From assembly GCA_039029515.1 (NCBI GenBank), contig JBCCFX010000197.1, positions 1-7,056 of the forward strand: 7,056 nt of DNA, read 5' to 3'. The position numbers were made by a program, and so were the translations under genes. Positions 1 to 5,354 of this stretch are shown piece by piece (positions within the stretch are counted from its first letter, which is position 1; every line of letters starts with the position of its first letter). Under the pieces are notes generated by a model that worked only from the letters and a program-made list of their open reading frames with translations, had not been told where the DNA came from and searched no databases. Source of the DNA: JBCCFX01 sp039029515. Its GTDB lineage: Bacteria > Planctomycetota > Phycisphaerae > Phycisphaerales > SM1A02.

Positions 1-77
1 CCGCGAAGCAAGCCGACACTGGCACGTGGGAGATCTACATCCAGAACGACATTCAGTACGGCTTGTGGCAGAAGTGA
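1..77 (+). CDS. C-terminal end of an unrecognised protein (partial)
   Basis: An open frame enters from the left edge, with the first whole codon at base 3, and closes with TGA at 75-77. It leaves 24 residues: AKQADTGTWEIYIQNDIQYG followed by LWQK. Codon use is ordinary for the window and the aromatic-rich tail reads like real protein. The stretch is too short to place in a family, and nothing before it is visible. It points the same way as the next gene but is separated from it by 171 bases holding repeat copy A, so a simple operon is doubtful. A short inverted repeat, GACC (81-84) and GGTC (89-92), follows the stop but has no T-tract. Confidence 0.6.
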   Translation, partial: AKQADTGTWEIYIQNDIQYGLWQK

Positions 78-111
78 GTTGACCGGCGGGTCGGCAAATG
101 GTGATGGATGC

Positions 112-230
112 GCTTCGTAGGGCGCGTTCCCCGAACCCGCCATCTCGAACTGTCTGATATGCCGGAATCAACGTCGCCAGGTTGCTTCACCTCGTATGGG
201 TCAATGCCGGCATCAGCGATGCCGGCCTAC
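112..230 (+). repeat. Intergenic structured repeat, copy A (internally deleted)
   Basis: First of four copies of one intergenic element in this window. Shared blocks, in order: CTTCGT-GGGCG, CCCCGAA-CCGCC, CGGAATCAACGTCGCC, AGGTTGC, ACCTCGTAT, ATGCCGGCATCAGCGATGCC. Compared with copy B it lacks about 23 bases between CGTCGCC and AGGTTGC, which removes the 3' arm of the middle stem. The 5' stem survives as GGCG (121-124) with CGCC (138-141) enclosing GTTC (126-129) and GAAC (133-136). The 3' hairpin is perfect: GCCGGCATC (206-214) and GATGCCGGC (218-226) around AGC. There is no T-tract. It ends about 18 bases before the next start codon, so it may lie in that gene's leader. Confidence 0.85.
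206..226 (+). other. Perfect 9-bp hairpin just upstream of a start codon
   Basis: The arms GCCGGCATC and GATGCCGGC flank the trinucleotide AGC. This is the best-preserved example of the repeat family's 3' hairpin. It ends 22 bases before the ATG at 249. If transcription crosses it, it would sit in the 5' leader of the zinc-ribbon gene and might act as an mRNA-end or attenuating structure. No run of T follows it, so a classical intrinsic terminator is not supported. The structure is seen; any regulatory role is inference. Confidence 0.5.
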
Positions 231-248
231 TGACTGGAATCCAATTGA

Positions 249-1529
249 ATGGCCGAAGAACGTGTCGCATGCAAGACAGAAGGGTGCGTCAATTCCATTC
301 AGACAGCCACGGCCAGGCGGAATGACGGCTACTGCGGTGTTTGCTTTAATCGGATCGCACAGGAGAAGCGACGGGCATTCATCGAGAAGAACCGCCGAGA
401 TGTCGATCTATACCAGGGCGCGAGCGACCCAGTCGACTTGTTGCTGATCTATCATCAGCCTCGTTCGTATGACCAGCTTAATCGATACGTGGATCCGCCA
501 AGAACAGTAGAAGAACTCTATACGAGTCTCACGCCCATGCAGCGAGATCGAATGATCGAGTATGCCGTCAAGGCGATAGCAGAGGGTGACAACAACATTG
601 CGGAGAACATTGCCCTATGTCTGGCCGCATTCACGACGACTTGCCTCGATCCGTTGTTGAGTGAATTCGTTGCACGAGACCGCTACTGGCCACCGCTTGC
701 TTTTCGCAACGCCGACGACTGCTTCACGCATGCACTGATAGATGCATTGGCCACCAATGGTCCGGCGGATAAGATCCTGCAGAGTCTGGCTTGGATCGGT
801 ACGACGCAGGTTGCGAGATTCTTCGCGGAATCGGATGCGCAGCCACCTCCTTGGGCAGGCTCGTTGCATCAATCACCAAGCAGGTACGCAAATGTCGCCG
901 GCTGGGAGCTTCGCGACGGGCGTCGGCACGATTTGCACTTTGATCAATGCTACGCGATGGATGCATCGAGTGAGAGTGATGTTGAAGCAATAAGCGTAAG
1001 TGCAATGCGCTCAAGCAACTCCAATTGTTCTTGGTGCCAAAGACCACTGCGACAGTTGGTGCAGTTCGATCTAGCCGACGCTCGATTACATTTCTTAGCC
1101 GCGCATCAATCGCCACTTTCGGTCTACACGTGCGAGGTATGTACCTGCTTCACTGGCGACGGTGGCCCTTTCTTCAGAGCGACGGCTCATGGTCGCTGGG
1201 CGTGGGCACCACAAAACCAGAAGCCGGAGTATCTCCCTTCAGCTGCTGAGGATTGGGGCAGTAGTCCCTGGTCCGAGGTACCGGTTACGATCAGACATCG
1301 GCGCGCCTGGCATGCGGCCGACCAGTTCATTCCCACGACGTTCAGCCAGATTGGCGGGCTTCCGACTTGGATAAACGATCCCGTGTATCCAACCTGTGTC
1401 GAGTGTGGCCGCACCATGACCTTCATAGCTCAACTCGACAATGGTGCCTTCCTGACTCATGAAGGTATGTACTACGCATTTTTGTGTAGCGAATGCGGCG
1501 TCACGGCGACGGCTTATCAGCAAACGTGA
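249..1529 (+). CDS. Multi-zinc-ribbon protein with DUF1963/YwqG-like C-terminus, possible immunity protein
   Basis: A 426-residue protein with no signal peptide or membrane segment, so probably cytoplasmic. It carries three separated sets of four cysteines: C8/C13/C29/C32, C260/C263/C295/C298 and C383/C386/C413/C416. The last two are CxxC...CxxC zinc-ribbon patterns. Residues about 95-195 look alpha-helical, possibly HEAT-like. The C-terminal part, around FSQIGGLPTWINDPVYPTC, then TFIAQLDNG and a final CSECG, resembles the end of DUF1963/YwqG-type proteins, a family I associate with polyimmunity loci. The Imm32-like gene nearby fits that loosely. The ATG at 249 is the first good start before the cysteine-rich N-terminus, and no strong Shine-Dalgarno precedes it. 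The stop lies 116 bases before the codirectional ankyrin gene, so co-transcription is possible. The family call rests on remembered motifs, and the function is unproven. Confidence 0.82.
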   Translation: MAEERVACKTEGCVNSIQTATARRNDGYCGVCFNRIAQEKRRAFIEKNRRDVDLYQGASDPVDLLLIYHQPRSYDQLNRYVDPPRTVEELYTSLTPMQRDRMIEYAVKAIAEGDNNIAENIALCLAAFTTTCLDPLLSEFVARDRYWPPLAFRNADDCFTHALIDALATNGPADKILQSLAWIGTTQVARFFAESDAQPPPWAGSLHQSPSRYANVAGWELRDGRRHDLHFDQCYAMDASSESDVEAISVSAMRSSNSNCSWCQRPLRQLVQFDLADARLHFLAAHQSPLSVYTCEVCTCFTGDGGPFFRATAHGRWAWAPQNQKPEYLPSAAEDWGSSPWSEVPVTIRHRRAWHAADQFIPTTFSQIGGLPTWINDPVYPTCVECGRTMTFIAQLDNGAFLTHEGMYYAFLCSECGVTATAYQQT

Positions 1530-1645
1530 GTTCTGTACGCCGGATCGCCGCGTCTCGGGGCGCGTCATTTCACGTCGATTCATTCGTATTTGTTCATGTG
1601 ATGGCCTATCCTCGAGCACTGATCCGCGCTGACCAAAGGGGGTAG
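1530..1645 (+). other. Gap between zinc-ribbon and ankyrin genes
   Basis: This 116-base spacer separates two codirectional genes and does not contain the intergenic repeat. The only signal I can support is the purine run AAAGGGGG ending at 1642. It is a plausible ribosome binding site for the ankyrin gene and suits the second ATG (1649, 6-base spacing) better than the first (1646, 3-base spacing). No convincing promoter or terminator was seen. Confidence 0.4.
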
Positions 1646-3268
1646 ATGATGACAACGAATGCAGCCGACGATCGAGACAAGCCTTCACCCGACTGGACCA
1701 GACCGCCTGAGCCGGCGGTCCATCGTGCCGCGCGGAAAGGTGACATCGACACACTTTCGCGCATGATCGCCGATGGCGTGGACATCAATGAGCGCGCGGA
1801 CCTTGAACATGACAACGGACCGCATCTGAATGGTCTCACTACACTCATGGTGGCTGCGCGGTCCATCGACGGCGCGACCGTGGAAACGCTGCGGTGCCTT
1901 GTCGCATATGGTGCCGACGTTCACGCTCGATCGGATGGCGGCAATACCGCGGCGTGGTATGCCGCCGGCCACGGCGCACGATGGGACTTTCACGACAAAG
2001 CGGTCACGCCGGACCATGTCGAGCGGCTCCGGTACCTGCTCGATCTCGGCCTCGACCCAACCGAGTGCAACTTCATCGGTCGTTCGCTCCTGACCGAAGC
2101 GTGTGCGGCGGGCGATCCCGCGCGCGTCGCGCTGTTGCTTGAGCGTGGCGCCTCCATCGATCCAAATCCGATGGAAGACGGTCACGAAGATCTACTGTCC
2201 GACGATGACGAATTGCACGACCGCTCAGACGTTCCCACTGGCACTGGTGACTCGTACCAGATTCCGCTCTTCTGCGCATCTCGCTCGGGATCGGCAGAAT
2301 GTGTTCAATTGATTCTGGATGCGGGCGCCGATGTAAACACGCGCGACGAGACAGGTGGAACCGCCCTCATGATCGCGGGGAGCGCGGACGTCGTTCGTGT
2401 CCTTCTTGACGCAGGTGCGGATCGAGACGCCATCGACACGTTCGGCAACGACGCGTTCGCAGCAGTACTCGAGAACTCGTGCAGTTCCGGTGCATGTGGT
2501 GCACACCGATTCGACGTTGCGAACTGTCTTGTCGAAGCAGGTATCAACATCGAACAGGACATCCGAGGTGAGTCTCGACTGAAGTCAGCCGCGTTTGGTC
2601 ATCATCCGGACGCAGTCGAGTTCCTCCTCAAGATCGGCGCACACGCGGATGTTCGAGATGAGTGGGGTCAGACGCCGCTGCATGCCATTTGCTGGCAGGG
2701 CGAATACGAGGATGACGACGTCAATCACGCGTGCGAGCAGATCATTCGCACTCTGGTGGCCGCCGGAATTGCGGTCGACACGACAAGCGACGCAGGTGCG
2801 ACACCGATGCACGAAGCGACGAGCGGTGATTGGGGAAACCATACGGCGATTCGGACGTTGCTCGAGCTCGGCGCGCAGCCCGACCTGACAGATGATGAGG
2901 GCTCCACGCCGCTCATGGGTGCTGCATATCGTGGTGAATTGGCGTGCATCGAACTCCTGCTGACAGCCGGCGCCGATCCATCTCGAACCAACAACGACGG
3001 CTTGTCGCCGGTCGATATTGCCCGTGGCAACTGCGAGACATGGAAGGACATGGTGGCGAACGGGCCCGACCCTGACGTCACGGCGATTCTCGAGGAGACC
3101 GCCGCGTCCGCCGCATCACTTGCCGAACAGTATGGTGTCGATCTGGAAGCGATGGGCGATGACAATCCAGCGCTCGTTTACGACCAGACGAAAATCAATG
3201 CCGTAGCGCTTCAACAGGCCGAAGCAAGTCTGAATGCCCTCCTTCGGGCGGCGACCGACGGACCGTAG
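1646..3268 (+). CDS. Ankyrin-repeat protein
   Basis: A 540-residue protein without signal peptide or membrane segments, made almost wholly of ankyrin repeats, so a likely cytoplasmic protein-binding scaffold. I count about eleven, several degenerate: roughly 23-52, 62-95, 98-138 (with an insert), 144-173, 204-234, 236-263, 266-303, 309-338, 340-379, 383-416 and 418-448. Clear signatures include LILDAGADVNTRD, GQTPLHAICW, GSTPLMGAAYRGE and LLLTAGADPSRTN. A very acidic insert (about 177-195, EDLLSDDDEL in its centre) splits the array. Residues 480-540 form a helical, alanine-rich tail. The gene follows the zinc-ribbon gene in the same direction. The start may be the second ATG at 1649. Ankyrin proteins occur among toxin-immunity proteins, but no partner can be named here. 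Confidence 0.93.
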   Translation: MMTTNAADDRDKPSPDWTRPPEPAVHRAARKGDIDTLSRMIADGVDINERADLEHDNGPHLNGLTTLMVAARSIDGATVETLRCLVAYGADVHARSDGGNTAAWYAAGHGARWDFHDKAVTPDHVERLRYLLDLGLDPTECNFIGRSLLTEACAAGDPARVALLLERGASIDPNPMEDGHEDLLSDDDELHDRSDVPTGTGDSYQIPLFCASRSGSAECVQLILDAGADVNTRDETGGTALMIAGSADVVRVLLDAGADRDAIDTFGNDAFAAVLENSCSSGACGAHRFDVANCLVEAGINIEQDIRGESRLKSAAFGHHPDAVEFLLKIGAHADVRDEWGQTPLHAICWQGEYEDDDVNHACEQIIRTLVAAGIAVDTTSDAGATPMHEATSGDWGNHTAIRTLLELGAQPDLTDDEGSTPLMGAAYRGELACIELLLTAGADPSRTNNDGLSPVDIARGNCETWKDMVANGPDPDVTAILEETAASAASLAEQYGVDLEAMGDDNPALVYDQTKINAVALQQAEASLNALLRAATDGP

Positions 3269-3292
3269 CACTGACCGTTTGAGACGCACCGA

Positions 3293-3439
3293 GCTTCGTG
3301 GGGCGGTCGCCGCGGCGACCGCCGGCTCGGACATCACGATGTGTCGGAATCAACGTCGCCACACGCACGCCCGGCGTGATGCGAGGTTGCGCTCATCTCG
3401 TATCAGTCGATGCCGGCTTCGTCGCGATCGCCTCGCAGA
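3293..3439 (+). repeat. Intergenic structured repeat, copy B
   Basis: Second copy of the family, filling the convergent junction between the ankyrin gene (stop 3268, +) and the lipoprotein gene (stop codon 3444-3446, -). It shares GCTTCGTGGGGCG with copy A, ACATCACGATG with copies C and D, and CGGAATCAACGTCGCC with A. Its 5' stem is a perfect 22-base palindrome. The middle stem pairs CATCACG (3332-3338) with CGTGATG (3375-3381), and within it CACGC (3366-3370) can instead pair with GCGTG (3374-3378). The 3' hairpin has decayed: GATGCCGGC at 3409-3417 is intact but the second arm reads GCGATCGCC. No T-tract is present. Position between two stop codons suits a two-way transcription end, which is inference. 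Confidence 0.85.
3302..3323. other. Perfect 22-base GC-rich palindrome
   Basis: GGCGGTCGCC (3302-3311) and GGCGACCGCC (3314-3323) flank GC, giving full dyad symmetry. It corresponds to the 5' stem of the repeat family, enlarged in this copy, and begins 34 bases after the ankyrin stop codon. It could form a strong hairpin in RNA from either strand and end or protect transcripts of both convergent genes. There is no U-tract, so a standard intrinsic terminator is not shown. A protein-binding dyad is also possible. Confidence 0.6.
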
Positions 3440-3443
3440 CGCG

Positions 3444-3887
3444 TTACCGCTCCCCCGCTGGCAACTGCGTATACAACTCTTCGATGGTGTATTCCATCCC
3501 GGCGTCAAGTTCGAGCGTACCGTCGCGTTCCTCCCAGCGAGAACTCGCAAACGTCGCGTAGCCGGGACTTGTGACGACGGCGGACCCCACACGTGCGCCC
3601 TTGTTGTAGTACTCGCGTTCGTGGTACTTGCCTTTGATGACGAACTCGTGCGCGCCTGGCGCTACGTAAACCGCGGGTGATGCGCCATCGAATGAATTCG
3701 CCATCCTCACACCATCAACGGATGAGAGCATGAACTCCGGCGTGTCCAGCAAGCCGGCCTTGCCCGGCATGATCTTCGCGAGTTGATCCGTCGGCGTCCC
3801 CTTGAGTTCCGCTGGGACATACCGCGTACTCTGACATGCCTGGAGCATCAGGACGGCGAGTAACACGAGAGCAAAGCGAGAGTGCAT
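3444..3887 (-). CDS. Predicted lipoprotein of unknown function
   Basis: A 147-residue protein with a short basic N-terminus (MHSR), a hydrophobic stretch (residues 5-15) and a lipobox L15-Q16-A17-C18. It should therefore be exported, lipidated on Cys18 and anchored in a membrane. The mature part is beta-rich in appearance and includes VYVAPGAHEFVIKGKYHE (about 73-90). That resembles the ligand-free, PEGA-like surface modules seen in many envelope lipoproteins, but I cannot assign a family. The ATG at 3887 is supported by AAAGG (3895-3899), seven bases upstream. It converges on the ankyrin gene with repeat copy B between them, and copy C begins 25 bases upstream of its start. Confidence that it is a real gene is high; its role is unknown. 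Confidence 0.85.
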   Translation of the reverse strand: MHSRFALVLLAVLMLQACQSTRYVPAELKGTPTDQLAKIMPGKAGLLDTPEFMLSSVDGVRMANSFDGASPAVYVAPGAHEFVIKGKYHEREYYNKGARVGSAVVTSPGYATFASSRWEERDGTLELDAGMEYTIEELYTQLPAGER

Positions 3888-3912
3888 TCGTGGGCCTTTC
3901 GAGGAAGTCGGA

Positions 3913-4053
3913 GTCTTGTCGGGCGAGTTTCACGAGCCTGCCGCATGGACATCACGATACCCCGGAATCAACGCCGCCACGTTGCGCGCGGCGCGATGCA
4001 AGATTGCGTTCACCTCTTACAAGTCGATGCCGGCGTAGGCGATGCCGGTCTAC
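3913..4053 (+). repeat. Intergenic structured repeat, copy C
   Basis: Third copy, lying upstream of the lipoprotein start and downstream of the Imm32-like gene, so it is antisense to both neighbours. It shares GTCTTGTCGGGCG with copy D, ACATCACG (3949-3956), CGGAATCAACG, a 22-base block identical to copy D spanning 3972-3993, and AGATTGCGTTCACC. Internal pairings: CGCCGC (3972-3977) with GCGGCG (3988-3993) around ten bases, and a 3' hairpin spanning 4029-4049 whose eight pairs include two G-T (G-U in RNA) wobbles. The outer middle stem is weakened here (CGCGATGC in place of CGTGATGT). The 5' stem is weak, with GGCG opposite TGCC. Confidence 0.83.
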
Positions 4054-4131
4054 AAGCTGCGCCCCGTTGGGTCTGTTGAATCAAGAGCTGCTCATTCATG
4101 GATCGTACTCGTTCCATGTTCAGGAGGACTC

Positions 4132-4230
4132 ATGATCGGCTGGAGTTTGGCCATTCCGGCAAATCAAGGAGCGAGAGGGAAGCCCCACGAGTCGCAGGTC
4201 AGCTTTGCTCTGGCCAGATCATCACCTTGA
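4132..4230 (+). CDS. Doubtful 32-codon ORF with a textbook ribosome binding site
   Basis: AGGAGG (4122-4127) stands four bases before an ATG opening a 32-codon frame (MIGWSLAIPANQGARGKPHE, then SQVSFALARSSP) that stops at 4230. This is the strongest Shine-Dalgarno match in the window. The frame overlaps the 3' end of the Imm32-like gene on the other strand by 32 bases. The peptide has no recognisable domain or signal. It could be a small peptide, the remnant of a lost gene, or chance. Between copy C (ending 4053) and this site nothing else was seen. Confidence 0.2.
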   Translation: MIGWSLAIPANQGARGKPHESQVSFALARSSP

Positions 4231-4456
4231 CGTGATTGATAAGAACTACCCCTTCGCCTACGTTCTGACGCTCCGAACTCAATTCGGTCCCACTCCATTC
4301 CTTGGTCATCAGGTGAATATGGCCCGGTTGCTCAGTCGCCAGAAGGTGATCGAGCACAGAGCGGAGGTAGAGGATTCCTTCAGTGTTAGCATGAATCTCC
4401 AATCGCTCATCGTCCTCAACCCATTCGCAGCTGAGAAGTCGTGAACTCGTCGGCAT
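4199..4456 (-). CDS. Imm32-like small immunity-type protein
   Basis: An 85-residue cytoplasmic protein without signal peptide. The run LEIHANTEGILYLRSVLDHL (residues 19-38), then GHIHLMTKEWSGTELS (45-60) and INHVKVMIW (73-81), matches what I recall of the Imm32 family. These are small proteins of polymorphic toxin systems with an EGLxYLxxxL helix, HLMT, W-G-ELS and INHVK motifs. The ATG at 4456 is preferred over an in-frame TTG at 4462 because GGAG (4466-4469 on this strand) is at workable distance only from the ATG. Its start faces that of the PEP-CTERM gene across a 134-base divergent gap. No cognate toxin is visible, so it may be an orphan or part of a larger polyimmunity locus. The family call comes from remembered motifs; the role is inferred. 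Confidence 0.8.
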   Translation of the reverse strand: MPTSSRLLSCEWVEDDERLEIHANTEGILYLRSVLDHLLATEQPGHIHLMTKEWSGTELSSERQNVGEGVVLINHVKVMIWPEQS

Positions 4457-4590
4457 CTTCAATCTCTCCGTCTAAGAAAATTCGTAGGCCAGGTTCGCTG
4501 AACCCGTCCTCCGGGCACACGCGCCGCGCTTTTTTCTTTCCCCGGAGACTTCACGCAGTATAGTTGAGTGTCCAACGTGAGAAGAGAGCC
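4457..4590. other. Divergent intergenic region
   Basis: This gap separates the Imm32-like gene (-) from the PEP-CTERM gene (+) and should hold promoters for both. It contains the inverted repeat GGTTC (4492-4496) and GAACC (4500-4504) around GCT, a further CCCG/CGGG pair (4503-4506 and 4512-4515), and a pyrimidine run at 4529-4543. The intergenic repeat family is absent here, unlike in the neighbouring gaps. Confidence 0.5.
4559..4564 (+). promoter_or_regulatory. Possible -10 box for the PEP-CTERM gene
   Basis: TATAGT lies 26 bases before the chosen ATG at 4591 and fits a sigma-70 -10 element (TATAAT) at five of six positions. The segment 17-18 bases upstream (CTTTCC / TCTTTC) is only a poor -35 match, so the promoter is tentative. 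Confidence 0.3.
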
Positions 4591-5196
4591 ATGACGATCA
4601 GACAGAGCGGGGTGTTTTTCATCAGTGCGTGCGTGCTCGCTTTGCCGTGCGCGGTTCACGCCGGGTTGGTTGAGATCACGTTTGAGGCCAGAATTGATCA
4701 GATCGCTGATCAGGGCAATGGACCGTCGATCGATGGTCTCGAAGAACTCAACGTGGGCGACCCTTTCATCATCAGCTTCGTGCTCGATGACGAAGCACCA
4801 GACCAAAGTTCGTTACCGGGATTCGGCGTCTACGACTTGATCAGCGGAACGATGACGCTCGGGTCATTCCACTTTGCCGCAAGCACCGGACAGCTGGTCG
4901 TCGAGCCAAACGAATCAGTTCTCGACGATGCCCTCTTTCTGAGCGATGACTGGAGCCCGGGTCCGACTCAGGCTGGCGTGAGGCTCGACGGCGTCAATGC
5001 AATCGACACGGACGACATCCTGACCATGATCGATCTGGATCTGTGGCCTTTCGTGTCGAATCAGGCGTTGTTCGGCGACCTGTTTGTCATTGGCATCGTC
5101 GACCGTGTGACGACCACACCGATTCCCGCACCGGCGACGCTCGCCGGACTTGTCATCCCGTTGTTCACGACGCGTCGGCGGGTGCGAATGGCGTGA
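4591..5196 (+). CDS. Secreted PEP-CTERM domain protein
   Basis: A 201-residue exported protein. Residues 1-24 form a signal peptide: basic MTIR, hydrophobic core FFISACVLALPC, likely cleavage after AVHA. The mature part is acidic and beta-rich (for example VGDPFIISFVLDDEAP, 55-70, and GVYDLISGTMTLG, 79-91). It resembles a frequent class of PEP-CTERM proteins with a jelly-roll-like body. The C-terminus has PAPAT (179-183), a short hydrophobic stretch (LAGLVIPLF) and RRR (195-197), which is the PEP-CTERM sorting signal thought to be processed by exosortase. The hydrophobic segment is somewhat short. The start at ATG 4591 is preferred to an in-frame TTG at 4564, because the signal peptide begins there and a purine-rich GAGAAGAGAG precedes it. 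No exosortase gene lies in the window. Confidence 0.9.
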   Translation: MTIRQSGVFFISACVLALPCAVHAGLVEITFEARIDQIADQGNGPSIDGLEELNVGDPFIISFVLDDEAPDQSSLPGFGVYDLISGTMTLGSFHFAASTGQLVVEPNESVLDDALFLSDDWSPGPTQAGVRLDGVNAIDTDDILTMIDLDLWPFVSNQALFGDLFVIGIVDRVTTTPIPAPATLAGLVIPLFTTRRRVRMA

Positions 5197-5208
5197 TCCT
5201 GTCGCTCA

Positions 5209-5350
5209 GTCTTGTCGGGCGGCTCCCCCGAATCCGCCGTCTTGAACATCACGATGCGTCGGAATCTGCGCCGCCACGTTGCGCGCGGCGTGATGTGAGA
5301 TTGCGTTCACCACGGACATATCAATACCGGCATCAGTGATGCCGGCGAAC
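5209..5350 (+). repeat. Intergenic structured repeat, copy D
   Basis: Fourth copy, filling the convergent junction between the PEP-CTERM gene (stop 5196, +) and the small membrane protein gene (stop codon 5355-5357, -). It leaves 12 and 4 bases on the two sides. It is the most complete example: 5' stem GGCGG (5218-5222) with CCGCC (5234-5238); middle stem ACATCACG (5246-5253) with CGTGATGT (5289-5296); inner CGCCGC (5269-5274) with GCGGCG (5285-5290); 3' hairpin CCGGCATC (5327-5334) with GATGCCGG (5338-5345) around AGT. The inner and middle stems overlap by two bases, so they compete or the inner one shortens. No T-tract follows. Confidence 0.87.
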
Positions 5351-5354
5351 GAAC

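Noticed and set aside
196..447. Protein-coding frame crossing repeat copy A
   Set aside because: It runs through the repeat and then overlaps the zinc-ribbon gene in another frame, and shows no protein features.
2725..3165. 146-residue minus-strand frame inside the ankyrin gene
   Set aside because: It is antisense to clear ankyrin repeats, with a Ser/Ala/Val-rich composition typical of a shadow frame.
3302..3323. Classical intrinsic terminator
   Set aside because: The palindrome is strong but followed on neither strand by a T-run, so only a non-canonical role can be proposed.
3234..3680. Arginine-rich + strand frame across copy B and the lipoprotein gene
   Set aside because: It translates the repeat and then the antisense of a well-supported lipoprotein gene. 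Similar Arg-rich peptides from copies B, C and D reflect shared DNA; a one-base length difference between B and D in the middle block breaks a common frame.
4521..4536. GC-rich run followed by six T residues as a + strand terminator
   Set aside because: The preceding GC segment does not form a stable hairpin, and no + strand gene ends upstream of it.
5043..5339. + strand frame across the end of the PEP-CTERM gene and copy D
   Set aside because: It overlaps the PEP-CTERM coding region out of frame and continues into the repeat. It is explained by the repeat and GC-rich composition.
112..5350. Integron attC sites between gene cassettes
   Set aside because: The repeats lie between unrelated genes and form hairpins, but paired RYYYAAC and GTTRRRY core sites are not found at their ends. 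One stray GTTGGGT at 4066 follows copy C only. Genes lie in both orientations and no integrase is visible.
112..5350. CRISPR array
   Set aside because: There are only four long, diverged repeats separated by whole genes, with no short regular spacers.
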